Made by a program: the position numbers and the translations under genes
Notes under the pieces: generated by a model
Told to the model about the DNA's origin: nothing
The model's input: the letters and a program-made list of their open reading frames with translations, nothing else
Database searches by the model: none
Shown: positions 1-9,878 of the stretch, piece by piece
Numbering within the stretch: position 1 is the first letter of the stretch
Layout of the letters: each line of letters starts with the position of its first letter
Origin: Planctomycetota bacterium
GTDB taxonomy: Bacteria; Planctomycetota; Planctomycetia; Pirellulales; UBA7805
NCBI GenBank assembly: GCA_003389215.1
Contig: QQVP01000121.1
Span: 62,001-126,000, forward strand
Direction of reading: 5' to 3'
DNA: 64,000 bases

Positions 1-49
1 TTCTACCGCCACGCCTGTCGGCTGGGGATGGCCCCCGCGGGAGTCGACC

Positions 50-1156
<1,107 letters not shown>

Positions 1157-1160
1157 GCTG

Positions 1161-1169
1161 TGGTATAGT
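1161..1169 (+). promoter_or_regulatory. Putative extended -10 promoter for the ABC exporter genes
   Basis: TGG followed by TATAGT (1164-1169) lies just after the mqnC stop codon and reads as an extended -10 element. No convincing -35 is seen. A start near 1176 would give a leader of about 190 bases before the ATPase gene at 1363; I see no clear structure or other gene in that leader. Confidence 0.4.
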
Positions 1170-1362
1170 ATTTAAGGCCAGCAGCGGGGGCGCCGCTGGC
1201 CTGGCTTCGGGGGAAGAAAGCGTCGGTCCTTCTCGGCACGCCCGGTTCGGCCTTCCCTTTGTCCGTGGCCCAACATCGGTTTCGGCGGAATCAACGGCGG
1301 GACTCGTTCCCGACGGATTCCCCACGCCCTCCCGGCGGCGAGACGAGCACGGACCTTTGGCG

Positions 1363-2130
1363 ATGATTCACGTCCGCGACCTCACGAAGTACTACACCGA
1401 CTTGGAGCGCGGTCGTATCGTCGCGCTCGACGGCGTCAGCTTCCACGCCATGGAAGGTCAGATCTTCGGGTTGCTCGGTCCCAACGGCGCCGGCAAGACG
1501 ACCGCCTTGCGAATTCTCAGCACGGTGCTGCAACCAACTTCCGGCACCGCCACCGTCAACGGTTACGACGTCGTCACCCAGGCGGAACAGGTCCGCCATC
1601 AGATCGGCTTTGTCTCGGCGAACACCGCCGTCTACGACCGCATGACCGCCTGGGAGATGGTCGAGTACTTCGGCCGCCTGTTCGGAATCGGTGACGAAGA
1701 ACTGCGCGCGCGGATGGAGAGCATCTTCGACCGCTTTCAGATGAACGAGTTTCGCGATCGCCTGGGCGCCAAGATGTCGACCGGCATGAAGCAAAAGGTC
1801 TCGATCGCCCGCGCGATTGTCCACGATCCGCCGGTGGTGATTCTCGATGAAGCGACCGTCGGGCTGGACGTCCTGGTCGCACGCACGATGATCGACGCCG
1901 TCGCGGAGTTGCGCGACCACGGCAAGTCGATCATCTACTCCACGCACATCATGCGCGAGGCGGAGAAGCTCTGCGATCGTGTGGCGATCATCCATCACGG
2001 ACGCGTCTTTGCCCACGGCACCGTCGACGAGCTACGCGATAAGTATCATCAGCACGATCTAGAAGACATCTTCTTCGATCTGATTTCGAGTCAGCCGCCC
2101 GTGGAGATACAGGACGCCTCGGCCGTCTGA
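1363..2130 (+). CDS. ABC transporter ATP-binding protein (NatA-like)
   Basis: Seen: 255 residues from an ATG at 1363, starting [11 protein letters not shown]. Walker [10 protein letters not shown], a signature-like [13 protein letters not shown] and Walker [13 protein letters not shown] are present, followed by the H-loop [13 protein letters not shown]. The frame is open further upstream, but the family start is clearly at 1363. The Walker B segment reads DEAT rather than the common DEPT; this should be tolerated. Known: this subfamily powers ABC-2 type exporters such as NatAB. The permease gene follows after 76 bases on the same strand, so the two probably form one exporter in the cytoplasmic membrane. 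Substrate is unknown; NatA is a sodium exporter in Bacillus, but that cannot be transferred here. Confidence 0.88.
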   Translation: MIHVRDLTKYYTDLERGRIVALDGVSFHAMEGQIFGLLGPNGAGKTTALRILSTVLQPTSGTATVNGYDVVTQAEQVRHQIGFVSANTAVYDRMTAWEMVEYFGRLFGIGDEELRARMESIFDRFQMNEFRDRLGAKMSTGMKQKVSIARAIVHDPPVVILDEATVGLDVLVARTMIDAVAELRDHGKSIIYSTHIMREAEKLCDRVAIIHHGRVFAHGTVDELRDKYHQHDLEDIFFDLISSQPPVEIQDASAV

Positions 2131-2206
2131 GCCGAGCCGACGCCCGAGGCCCCATCGCACAACTACACGACAAGCCAAGAGAACAAGACACCACGATCCG
2201 TAAGAC

Positions 2207-4471
2207 ATGAGCTGGCCGAACGTACGCCTGATCTTTCTCCGCGAAATGCGCGACCAGCTTCGCGATCGGCGCACGCTGTTCATGATCGCGGTGTTGCCGA
2301 TCCTGTTCTATCCGCTGCTGGGCGTGAGTTTCTTTCAGATCGCCCAGTTTCTCAAGAAGCACGAGAGCCGCGTGCTCATCGTCGGCGAAGAGTCGGTGAA
2401 AGAGATCCCGGGGCTCTTCGAAGGCGAGACCTTCTCTTCGAACCTGACCGAGCAGGTCGTGCGGGTGAAATTCCGGGAGCTCGAATCGCTTCCCTTCTTC
2501 AGGAAGTACCGCGATGAGTTCGTAAGCCCCGACGGCCCGCGGCCGGACGTGCTGACGGAATTCAAGAATCAGTTGCTGATGGTGATGGAAGAGGAGGACT
2601 GTCACGCCGTTCTCTACTATCCGCCGGGGGTTGCGCAGAAGTTCACGAACTACGCCGTCGAGCTTGCCGAGCGACGTGACGCCGGCCAATCGGCACCCCC
2701 GCTTCCAGAGCCTAAGATCGTCTCGCCGATGCGGACCGATGCCGAGTCGATGACGGCCGGCCTGCTCAAGCATGTCGTCAAGAAGCACGACCGGGCGACC
2801 AAAGATTCGGCCGCGGAACAGCGGGAACTGGACGAATTGGTGCGTGAAGCGGACCCCATCGTTTACCGCGGCGAAGGCTCCGAGAGGCGGATCAATACCT
2901 CGCTGTGGTCCAAGATCCTGCCCTTCGTGCTGATGATCTGGGCCGTCACAGGGGCCTTCTATCCCGCGGTCGATCTCTGCGCTGGCGAGAAGGAACGTGG
3001 CACGCTGGAGACGCTACTGAGCAGCCCGGCGCGTCGCAGCGAAATCGTGATGGGCAAGCTGTTCACGGTGATGATGTTCAGTATCGCCACGGCGATGCTC
3101 AACCTGACCGTGATGTTCGGCACGGGGGCGATCGTTCTCTCGCAGATCGAAGACCTGGCCAAGGTCGCCAACGTCGGACCGCCGCCGCTGGCCGCCTTCG
3201 CCTGGTCGCTGCTGTTGATCGTGCCGGTGTCCGTGTTGGTCAGTGCCGTCTGTCTGGCACTCGCCGCCTTGGCCAAGAGCACCAAGGAGGGCCAGCATTA
3301 CCTGGCTCCGGTGATGCTCGTGGCCCTGCCGCTGACCTTGTTGCCGATGGCGCCGCAAGTCGAATTGAACTTCGCCTTCAGCCTGGTTCCCATTTCCGGC
3401 ATCGTGCTCGTGATGCGATCGCTGTTGGAAGGAACATTCTTTGAACTCTGGCCGTACGCGATCATCGTCGCGGTGGTCACGTTCTTCTGCTGCTGGTGGT
3501 CGATCCGCTGGGCGGTCGAGCAGTTCAATAGCGAATCGGTGCTCTTCCGCGAGGGCGAGCGGTGGACCCTCGGCACCTGGCTGCGACACCTGGCCCGCGA
3601 CCGTCAGGATACGCCTTCCGCGGCGCAGGCCTTGCTCTGCGGCCTGGTCATCTTGATCGTGAGCTTCTTCCTGAGCGTCTTCCTGGCCAAGTCGTTCGAG
3701 GAATTGCTGGCGCGCGGGACGTTTGCGGACCTGTTCAAGTCGGCGTTCATCTCGATCGTCGTCGGCGTCGCCCTGCCGGCGCTGCTGTTCTCGATCATGC
3801 TGACTCGCAGCCCGCGCCGCACGTTGCAGTTGGGGCCGCCAACCAAGCTGCTGACGATCCCCGTGGCGGCGCTGCTCGCCCTGGCCGCGATTCCCCTCTC
3901 GCGACTGTTGCTCGAGGGTTTGCAGGTCGTGTTGCCAATGACCGAGGCGACCGCCCAGCTGGAACAACTGGCGAAGCTGTTCGACAGCGCCCCTAACGTG
4001 TTGGCCGCCCTCGGTGTCATCGCCTTGATGCCAGCGGTGTTCGAGGAGCTGGCTTTTCGCGGCTTCATCCTCTCGGGCTTTCGGCATACCGGTCACAAGT
4101 GGCGGGCGATTGCCCTCTCGAGCATCTTCTTTGCCCTCGCCCATAGCATCGTCTATCAGGAGATCAATGCGCTGCTGCTGGGCCTGATCCTGGGTTACCT
4201 GGCGATTCAGACGGGCAGCATCTGGCCCTGCATGACCTTCCACTTTGTCTTCAATGCCAGCCAGTATCTGCTGTTCACCAACCAACTCCCGCTGCGACAC
4301 TACGTCGAAGAGGTACGCGGCGAACCGGCCCTCTACGTGCCGATCTTGCTCGCCAGCGTCGCCCTCGGAGCGCTGTTGTTCTTCTACCTGCAGCGTCTGC
4401 CCTATCGCCGCACGCGAGAAGAAGATCTTGTCGAAGCGATTCAGCGCGAGAACGCGCACCAGCTTGCTTAG
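2207..4471 (+). CDS. ABC-2 permease fused to a CPBP intramembrane protease
   Basis: Seen: 754 residues in two modules. Residues 1-430 form an ABC-2/NatB-like permease: a first membrane segment at about 24-45, a long soluble region with charged stretches to about 230, then several hydrophobic helices and the CAGEKERGTLE motif typical of NatB-type permeases. From about 480 a second membrane module carries the CPBP (Abi/Rce1) signature EELAFRGF at about 612 and FALAHS about 30 residues later, the Glu/Arg/His set of these glutamic intramembrane proteases. Known: permease-CPBP fusions are a recognised family in planctomycetes and some other groups. Inferred: partner of the ATPase just upstream, with the protease acting on an exported or membrane peptide. 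Substrate unknown. Confidence 0.88.
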   Translation: MSWPNVRLIFLREMRDQLRDRRTLFMIAVLPILFYPLLGVSFFQIAQFLKKHESRVLIVGEESVKEIPGLFEGETFSSNLTEQVVRVKFRELESLPFFRKYRDEFVSPDGPRPDVLTEFKNQLLMVMEEEDCHAVLYYPPGVAQKFTNYAVELAERRDAGQSAPPLPEPKIVSPMRTDAESMTAGLLKHVVKKHDRATKDSAAEQRELDELVREADPIVYRGEGSERRINTSLWSKILPFVLMIWAVTGAFYPAVDLCAGEKERGTLETLLSSPARRSEIVMGKLFTVMMFSIATAMLNLTVMFGTGAIVLSQIEDLAKVANVGPPPLAAFAWSLLLIVPVSVLVSAVCLALAALAKSTKEGQHYLAPVMLVALPLTLLPMAPQVELNFAFSLVPISGIVLVMRSLLEGTFFELWPYAIIVAVVTFFCCWWSIRWAVEQFNSESVLFREGERWTLGTWLRHLARDRQDTPSAAQALLCGLVILIVSFFLSVFLAKSFEELLARGTFADLFKSAFISIVVGVALPALLFSIMLTRSPRRTLQLGPPTKLLTIPVAALLALAAIPLSRLLLEGLQVVLPMTEATAQLEQLAKLFDSAPNVLAALGVIALMPAVFEELAFRGFILSGFRHTGHKWRAIALSSIFFALAHSIVYQEINALLLGLILGYLAIQTGSIWPCMTFHFVFNASQYLLFTNQLPLRHYVEEVRGEPALYVPILLASVALGALLFFYLQRLPYRRTREEDLVEAIQRENAHQLA

Positions 4472-4483
4472 GCAATCCGCTGC

Positions 4484-5806
4484 ATGAATGCCGCATCGCA
4501 GAAGGTCGCGCTACGGGCTCGCTATGTCGTGCCGGTCGCGGCGCCGCCCCTGCAGAACGCCTGCGTGGTGATGCGCGGTGAGCAGATCGAGGCCGTCACC
4601 GCGACTCCCCCGGCCGACGCGGAGATCGTCGATCTCGGTTCCGTGGCAATCCTGCCGGGACTCGTGAACGCCCATGTGCACTTGGAATTTTCGGCGCTGG
4701 AGGAACGCCTGGGCGAAGCCGGAATGCCGCTGCCCGCGTGGATTCGCGAGGTTCTCGCGTGGCGTCAGCGGGTCGCGAACGATCCGGACGGCGCAGTCTC
4801 GACCCAGGACGCACTCGCCCGTGGTCTTGCCGAAGCGGTCCGCCACGGCACCACGGCGCTGGGCGAAATTGCCACGGTGAATTGGCGACGTAACGGCGAA
4901 ATCGGTGGCACCGGACCAAGCAGGGGGCCGCTTGATCTGCCGCTCGACGTCACCGTGTTTCGCGAGCTGATCGCCCCCACGTCCGAGCCGCTGCGGATCG
5001 CCGAGTGTATGCTCACCGCGGGGCCTCACTTGGCCGAAGGCGAAGTCTCGAAGACCTGGTCCGCCGGACTCAGTCCGCACGCCCCCTACTCCGCCCATCC
5101 GCAGCTCTGCGAAGCCGTCGTGCGGCTCCATGCCCGTAGCCCCTTTCCGGTGGCGATCCACCTGGCTGAATCGCGCGAGGAACTGGAGTGGCTTGCGCAT
5201 GGCACAGGACCACTGGCCGATCTGTTTGACGAACTGGAGTTACCCAGCCCGTTTGCCGCATCTCGGCGGCCGCTCGAGGTGATCGAACAACTCGGCGGAT
5301 TGTCGAACACGCTGTTCGTGCACGGCAACTACCTGGCCCCCGACGAGATGGCGGCACTGGCGGAGCGAGCGTCAACGACGGCGGTCGTCTATTGCCCTCG
5401 TACTCACGCTTACTTCGGCCACGAGCCGTATCCGCTCGTAGAGATGCTGAATGCCGGCGTCAGCGTCGCGTTGGGAACGGACGGTCGCGGCAGCAATCCC
5501 GACCTGAGCCTGCTAGCCGAGATGCGGCACGTGGCGCGTCAGCACCCCGAAGTTCCGCTCGCTCGCATCCTGGAATTGGGGACGCTCGCCGGGGCCCGGG
5601 CGCTCGGTCGGGAAGCGAAAGCGGGCAGTTTGACGCCGGGCAAGGTCGCCAATCTGGCCATGATCGCGCTCCCTGAGGGCGCGACGGACGATGCCTACGA
5701 CATGCTGCTCAGGGCGGATACCGAGGTCGTCGCCACCCTCGTGCGCGGTCGTCCGGTGTTTGCGACGGACGAGACGCCGCTGGCCGCGTGGGCGAAGTCG
5801 GACTGA
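4484..5806 (+). CDS. COG0402 amidohydrolase, candidate aminodeoxyfutalosine deaminase
   Basis: Seen: 440 residues with the amidohydrolase metal site: HVHLEF near residue 64 (HxH), HLAE, VHGNYL and a late LGTDGRGSNPD that supplies the metal-binding Asp. This is the ATZ/TRZ/guanine-deaminase group, which uses one divalent metal to deaminate ring amines. It starts 12 bases after the permease stop, so it is probably cotranscribed. Known: members of this group deaminate 6-aminodeoxyfutalosine in futalosine pathways that lack a nucleosidase route. Inferred: because mqnC and a probable mqnA lie about 3 kb upstream on the same strand, that reaction is a good guess here; a cytosine- or chlorotriazine-type substrate is the alternative. 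Confidence 0.8.
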   Translation: MNAASQKVALRARYVVPVAAPPLQNACVVMRGEQIEAVTATPPADAEIVDLGSVAILPGLVNAHVHLEFSALEERLGEAGMPLPAWIREVLAWRQRVANDPDGAVSTQDALARGLAEAVRHGTTALGEIATVNWRRNGEIGGTGPSRGPLDLPLDVTVFRELIAPTSEPLRIAECMLTAGPHLAEGEVSKTWSAGLSPHAPYSAHPQLCEAVVRLHARSPFPVAIHLAESREELEWLAHGTGPLADLFDELELPSPFAASRRPLEVIEQLGGLSNTLFVHGNYLAPDEMAALAERASTTAVVYCPRTHAYFGHEPYPLVEMLNAGVSVALGTDGRGSNPDLSLLAEMRHVARQHPEVPLARILELGTLAGARALGREAKAGSLTPGKVANLAMIALPEGATDDAYDMLLRADTEVVATLVRGRPVFATDETPLAAWAKSD

Positions 5807-5893
5807 TGCGCGTTTCTGCGTCGCCCCGATCGTGGTCCCGCTTCCGCGGCAATTCCAGCAGTCGCCACCTGCCTTGCCAATCCGCTCACCCCA

Positions 5894-6883
5894 TCAGGCG
5901 AGGCCGACGCGCATCCAGGCCTCGACGCTCTGACCAGGCTCAAGCAGCCGCAGCCCGGTACCGATAGACTCCGTCTCGATGCCTCGCTCCGCCAAGGCGT
6001 AGGCGTCCGGAACACAGGTGTACGGCTCGATACAGACCGCTTCGCGGGTGTCCGGCGTATAGAGTACGCACTCGCGGAACGTGTCGTCGAAACGGACGGC
6101 GATCGCATGACCGCTCTGCGGATCGCGCAGGCGGCTGGTCGCCACGCCATCGACAAATTCGACCCCGGTAAACACGTCGTCCAGATGTCGATCGCCCAGC
6201 GTCACGCCGGTCCGCAGGTCCTCGCCGCGCATCCCCTCGATCTCGGTGGCCGCAAGAATCTTGCCGGTAGGAAGCATCGCGTCGAGCTCCCACGCTTTCG
6301 CCACCGGCACCTGCAGTTCACATTCGGCGGCCCGGCCGGCTCGCCCGTCGCCGGCGGCCGAGTCGATCGGCACGCGGAAGTAAGGGTGCAGCCCGAGCCC
6401 CCAAGGACACGACGTCTGCCCCGGGTTTTCCAGCTTGATGTCGAGCACCAGCTCTTCCTGCTCGATCCGGTAGCTTGCCGTGATTTGAAAGTCGGCCGGC
6501 CAGCGGTCGAGAATCGTCGGATCATCGATCGAGGCGGTGAACTGGGCCGTCACTCGGTCGGACGCCCGCTCCAACACGCGCCAGGGACGTGTGTAAGCAA
6601 AGCCGTGCAGGGCATGCTCGCGACCTTCTTCGACTTCCAACGAGTATTCACGGCCGCCGTAGCGAAAGCGGCCCTGTCCGATGCGGCCGGGAAAGGGAAA
6701 CAGAATTGGAATCCCGCTGCCGGAAGGTCTTTCCCCTCCTTCGCGAAAGCCCTCGGCCGCCCAGAGCAACTCGATCGGCTCGCCGCCTCGCTGCACACGA
6801 AAGCTGTAGCAGTTGAAGCCCAACTCGGGCAAAATCTCAGCCGTCGCGCCGGTCGCCGCTGCGGTGATCGTCACTGGGGTCAT
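5894..6883 (-). CDS. Aldose 1-epimerase family protein
   Basis: Seen: 329 residues from ATG at 6883, preceded by a strong AGGAGG. Galactose-mutarotase landmarks are present: LHGFAY (catalytic His region), GLGLHPYFRVP, and CIEPYTCVPDAY, which supplies the catalytic Glu. Known: these enzymes interconvert alpha and beta anomers of free sugars, or hexose-6-phosphates in the YeaD branch, in the cytoplasm. Its ATG overlaps the stop codon of the upstream membrane-protein gene (ATGA), so translation is coupled. The frame is open 26 codons further upstream, but those residues are Arg-rich and lie inside the neighbouring gene, so I reject the longer form. The sugar is not determined. Confidence 0.85.
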   Translation of the reverse strand: MTPVTITAAATGATAEILPELGFNCYSFRVQRGGEPIELLWAAEGFREGGERPSGSGIPILFPFPGRIGQGRFRYGGREYSLEVEEGREHALHGFAYTRPWRVLERASDRVTAQFTASIDDPTILDRWPADFQITASYRIEQEELVLDIKLENPGQTSCPWGLGLHPYFRVPIDSAAGDGRAGRAAECELQVPVAKAWELDAMLPTGKILAATEIEGMRGEDLRTGVTLGDRHLDDVFTGVEFVDGVATSRLRDPQSGHAIAVRFDDTFRECVLYTPDTREAVCIEPYTCVPDAYALAERGIETESIGTGLRLLEPGQSVEAWMRVGLA

Positions 6884-7935
6884 CCGTGCCCCTCCTGGTC
6901 GTCTCTCTCGTAAATGCCTGCCTGATCGCTGCCGGCCGCGCCCGCACGTACGCAAACGCACCGCGCGAGGGCGTGGCCGAGTTCTTCCTCAGCGCTCTCG
7001 CGCAGCGGCCCCGGCTCGCGGAGGCGCACCAGCATACCGGTCATCAACAGCACGGTCACCAGCATCCACGCGATCGACGCGCGAATCTTGCCCCGCTCCG
7101 TCTCGCCAAAGGAGACGGCGGCCAGGTTGTGCAGCAACAGTACCGCCGCAAGCACTCCGGACAGGAGCAATCCGCCCGCCCAGAGGTCCTGCCCCATCAC
7201 CTCTTCGCGCTCGGCGATGGGCAGCTGCAGCAGCACCCATACCCCCACCGGCAGCTGAATCACGGTGATGGCCAACGCGACCCGCGCGGCCCCCGCAACA
7301 ATCTGCCCTGCCGACGCTTGCTCCGCTTCGTCGCCTTCGCCTTCAATTCGCCGTGCCGCCATGCCCATGACGACCGCGCCGGTGACGGCAATCGCGGCCA
7401 GGATGTAATGCACCGAACGCGAAACGACCTCGGCGTCGAGCAGCAATCCACGAAAGGTCTCGCGCGAAACCGGCTCGGCCAGCGCTCCGGCATTTCGCAG
7501 CTTGGCAAAGATCACGAACAGCGTGGGAAAGTGGTAGATCAGATTCGTGGCCGCCAAGAACGCCAGCAGATGCAGGACCCACGGGCGGCGGGCCATCCGC
7601 TTCCAAAGGGCTGCGTAGAGAAGCATCAGCACCAAGGAAAAGAGCAGTTCCATGCCGCCCCAGAAGATCCTGCCGTGAGGTAGCTGCAAGAGCTCTTCGA
7701 ACCACTCCTCGCCTGGAATGTGCAGAATTCCCGCGATAACGAGTCCCAACACGATCCCCGCGAGTAGCGCCTGCCAACTTCGCTGGGCCAGCCGGTGCCC
7801 GAGCTCATCGGCAACCGTGTCGTTGTGACGCGTCGCGCGGCGGCAGAGCCAAATGCAGTAGAGCGGCCCCGCCATGGCGAGATTCATGGCCAACAGATGG
7901 GCGGTTTGCGTGAGCGTGAGGAGCAGATCGAGCAT
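6880..7935 (-). CDS. Polytopic membrane protein of unknown function
   Basis: I do not recognise this family with certainty. Seen: 351 residues with about eight or nine hydrophobic segments (for example near residues 8-28, 57-75, 95-112, 118-140, 175-195, 220-240, 255-275, 290-310) and short charged loops. Several His residues lie at membrane edges (HLLAMNLAM at the N-terminus, LLLHNLAAV late), which could in principle bind haem, but no bd-oxidase or other known signature is clear. The last 40 residues are hydrophilic with two Cys. It precedes the aldose epimerase with a 4-base overlap, so both probably come from one transcript driven from a TATAAT box at 7981-7986. Confidence 0.7.
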   Translation of the reverse strand: MLDLLLTLTQTAHLLAMNLAMAGPLYCIWLCRRATRHNDTVADELGHRLAQRSWQALLAGIVLGLVIAGILHIPGEEWFEELLQLPHGRIFWGGMELLFSLVLMLLYAALWKRMARRPWVLHLLAFLAATNLIYHFPTLFVIFAKLRNAGALAEPVSRETFRGLLLDAEVVSRSVHYILAAIAVTGAVVMGMAARRIEGEGDEAEQASAGQIVAGAARVALAITVIQLPVGVWVLLQLPIAEREEVMGQDLWAGGLLLSGVLAAVLLLHNLAAVSFGETERGKIRASIAWMLVTVLLMTGMLVRLREPGPLRESAEEELGHALARCVCVRAGAAGSDQAGIYERDDQEGHG

Positions 7936-7980
7936 GCTGCCGCGGGGCGCAAAGGGCGACGGAAGGTGGGCTGGCGGATC

Positions 7981-7986
7981 ATTATA
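7981..7986 (-). promoter_or_regulatory. Putative -10 box of the membrane protein/epimerase operon
   Basis: The minus strand reads TATAAT here, about 45 bases upstream of the start codon at 7935. No good -35 is visible at the right distance. The surrounding 172-base gap separates two divergent genes and holds nothing else that I can name. Confidence 0.4.
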
Positions 7987-8107
7987 GCGCGCCCGGCAGT
8001 GACCCAGTAGACGAACCGTCGACCCGCGCGGGGAGCGCGCCGATCAAAACAACTGTTCGCAGGCGACTGATCTTGGGGCACCGGCAGGCTCCGAGTAAGC
8101 TACGCGC

Positions 8108-8626
8108 ATGTTCTTCGGCCTGACCTTCATGGCGATCGCCAATTCAAAGTCCTCGCAGCAGCGCTGGCGCGACGAGGCCCGCGCCCGCTCCGAGCGGATG
8201 GACCGGCATCAGCGGCTGAGTTGGCTCGCCGACGACCATCTCGACGCCGATGAGCGGGCGCTGCTCGACGACTTGACGGCGCAAATCGAGGCCGACGATC
8301 CTCCGCATGCGGCGCGCGACTGCCCCGAGTGCGGGCGCCCCTTCGTGCTGGTCCGCCTCCGCGGTGTGCAGCTCGACTGCTGTGCGCGCTGTCGCGGCAT
8401 CTGGTTCGACCCAGGCGAACTGAAGCTGATCTCGGAGGTCGACAGCGAAGTTCCCCAAACGCAGAAGGCGACGCGGCCCTCACGTCACGCCTGTCCCGAT
8501 TGCGGGGAGGTGATGATCGAGTACGCCCTGTTCAACCCGCTGAACCTGCTGGTCGATCGTTGTCCGCGGGGACACGGCGTCTATCTGGAAGACCGGGAAC
8601 TCGAGCGGGTCTTCCAGATCTCGTAA
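8108..8626 (+). CDS. Zinc-ribbon protein of the TFIIB-type zinc-finger family
   Basis: Seen: 172 residues. A charged, helical N-terminal half (residues 10-70) is followed by two zinc ribbons: CPECGRPF with CCARCRGIWFDPGEL (about 77-112), and CPDCGEVM with RCPRGHGVYLEDREL (about 130-165). The phrase GIWFDxGEL is the hallmark of the zf-TFIIB family of small bacterial proteins. Known: the family is widespread and poorly characterised; the ribbons bind zinc. The second ribbon replaces the final Cys by His (CPRGH), which can still bind metal. It stands alone between divergent and convergent neighbours. A start at the second Met (residue 8) is also possible. Confidence 0.8.
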   Translation: MFFGLTFMAIANSKSSQQRWRDEARARSERMDRHQRLSWLADDHLDADERALLDDLTAQIEADDPPHAARDCPECGRPFVLVRLRGVQLDCCARCRGIWFDPGELKLISEVDSEVPQTQKATRPSRHACPDCGEVMIEYALFNPLNLLVDRCPRGHGVYLEDRELERVFQIS

Positions 8627-8637
8627 GGGCGCGCCCG

Positions 8638-8871
8638 CTAACGCGTCTCGCAATAGCAATCGCGGCCCGGCACGCACTTGCTGCGGCCCACCAGCGAGTC
8701 GTCCGGTCCGAAGACGTGCTGCGTCTTGTTGCACCAACAGTGGTTGTCGCAGGCTTCGTCGATGTCGGTCGGATTCATATCGCCGGTCACGCACATCGCC
8801 TTGCTGCGCAGATGCACGCAGGCGGGTTGGTCGACTGCGCCCCGTTCTTCGTAAAGCTTCAGCTCGCTCAT
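8638..8871 (-). CDS. Small 8-cysteine protein coupled to the molybdo-flavoenzyme operon
   Basis: Seen: 77 residues with eight Cys at positions 18, 27, 41, 45, 47, 66, 72 and 74, grouped as C-x8-C, C-x3-C-x-C (CDNHCWC) and C-x5-C-x-C (CVPGRDCYC). No signal peptide is seen. Its ATG overlaps the stop codon of the FAD subunit (ATGA), the third such tight junction in the operon, so it is almost surely translated. I do not recognise a named family, although small planctomycete proteins with similar wording come to mind. Inferred: metal or Fe-S binding, possibly an electron carrier or assembly factor for the enzyme upstream. Function unknown. Confidence 0.75.
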   Translation of the reverse strand: MSELKLYEERGAVDQPACVHLRSKAMCVTGDMNPTDIDEACDNHCWCNKTQHVFGPDDSLVGRSKCVPGRDCYCETR

Positions 8872-9878
8872 TCGTCGAATCCTCCCGTGGCAAGGCCCGC
8901 CGCCTTCAAGATCGCGCGGGTCGCGGCCACCTCGGCCAGTTGAACTTTGTACTCGTTTCGCGACAGGGGCGTGGCATCGGCGACGGCGGCGCGGCCCGCC
9001 GCTTCGGCCCGCAGTTGATCAACCGCGTGGCCCACCAGCAGCCGGCTCGCCGTGTCAGCCACACGTGGCGTCGGGGCAACCTGTCCCAGCACCAGCTTCG
9101 CCTGACGCACGACGCCGCTTTCGATCTGCAAAGACACGGCGGCCGCCGCGAGCGGATCGTCGGGCCCTTCGCCATGGCGAACCTCATAGGCGGCGCTCGC
9201 CACAGCTGCGCTGGCGTCTGCTTGTGGCAGCAGAATCTGGGCCAGGACCTGATTCGGCTGCAGAATCGTCTCCCGTTGCGATTCGTCGATCGGGGTTTGA
9301 TAAAGCTCCTCGAGCGGGACCACGCTGAGGTACTCTGGCTCAGGACCGACCAAAACCGCCCGGGCATCGAGTGCGATCAGGGCGGGAGCCAATCGCGACG
9401 CGCTGACAAACTTGGCCGGACCGGCGTTGTCGAAGATCGCGTGGTAGCGGTTGTCTCCCTCGCGAATCAGTCGGCCCCCGTCGGCCAACAAGCCGTGACC
9501 GGCGCGGAAGTACCAACAACGCGGCCGCCGGCACAGTTCGCCGCCCAGCGTGCTCTGGGCCTGGTACTGGAGGCTCCGCAGTCCGCAGATCGCCTGATGC
9601 AGCGCGGTGTACGACTCGAGCAACGGATGCTCGTGCAACTCGTCGAGTCGCATCGCCGCCCCCAGCGCAAGCGCGCCCCCTTCGGGCACCTCGTGCACGC
9701 CTTGAAGCTCTTCGACATCGCAGACGTTGACGACCCGCTCGGGAGTCAGCACGCGCTCTCTCAAGAGGCCGACCAGATCGGTACCGCCGGCCAGCACCTC
9801 CGTTTCGCCGGGGGTCGGCGAGAGCAGGGCCAATAGCGACTCGAGACGACGTGGTTGGGCATAGGCAAAGTTGTTCAT
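8868..9878 (-). CDS. FAD-binding subunit of xanthine dehydrogenase/aldehyde oxidase-type enzyme
   Basis: Seen: 336 residues from ATG at 9878 (GGGAGGG upstream; ATGA overlap with the Mo subunit stop). The FAD motif AGGTDLVGLLR is at about 30-40 and STLGGELC at 109-116. Known: this subunit passes electrons from the Fe-S centres to FAD. In PaoB of E. coli and in 4-hydroxybenzoyl-CoA reductase an insert with four Cys holds a [4Fe-4S] cluster. Here the first pair is kept (C116, C121 in CRRPRCWYF), but the following stretch up to DNRYHAIF (142-149) has no Cys, so the cluster site looks incomplete. C-terminal residues 230-330 match the CO-dehydrogenase flavoprotein C-terminal domain. Alternative: nicotinate- or aldehyde-type enzyme. 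Confidence 0.88.
   Translation of the reverse strand: MNNFAYAQPRRLESLLALLSPTPGETEVLAGGTDLVGLLRERVLTPERVVNVCDVEELQGVHEVPEGGALALGAAMRLDELHEHPLLESYTALHQAICGLRSLQYQAQSTLGGELCRRPRCWYFRAGHGLLADGGRLIREGDNRYHAIFDNAGPAKFVSASRLAPALIALDARAVLVGPEPEYLSVVPLEELYQTPIDESQRETILQPNQVLAQILLPQADASAAVASAAYEVRHGEGPDDPLAAAAVSLQIESGVVRQAKLVLGQVAPTPRVADTASRLLVGHAVDQLRAEAAGRAAVADATPLSRNEYKVQLAEVAATRAILKAAGLATGGFDE

Noticed and set aside
3014-4459. Minus-strand frame opposite the permease-CPBP gene
   Set aside because: Gln/Arg-rich antisense shadow without homology, lying over a clear membrane protein.
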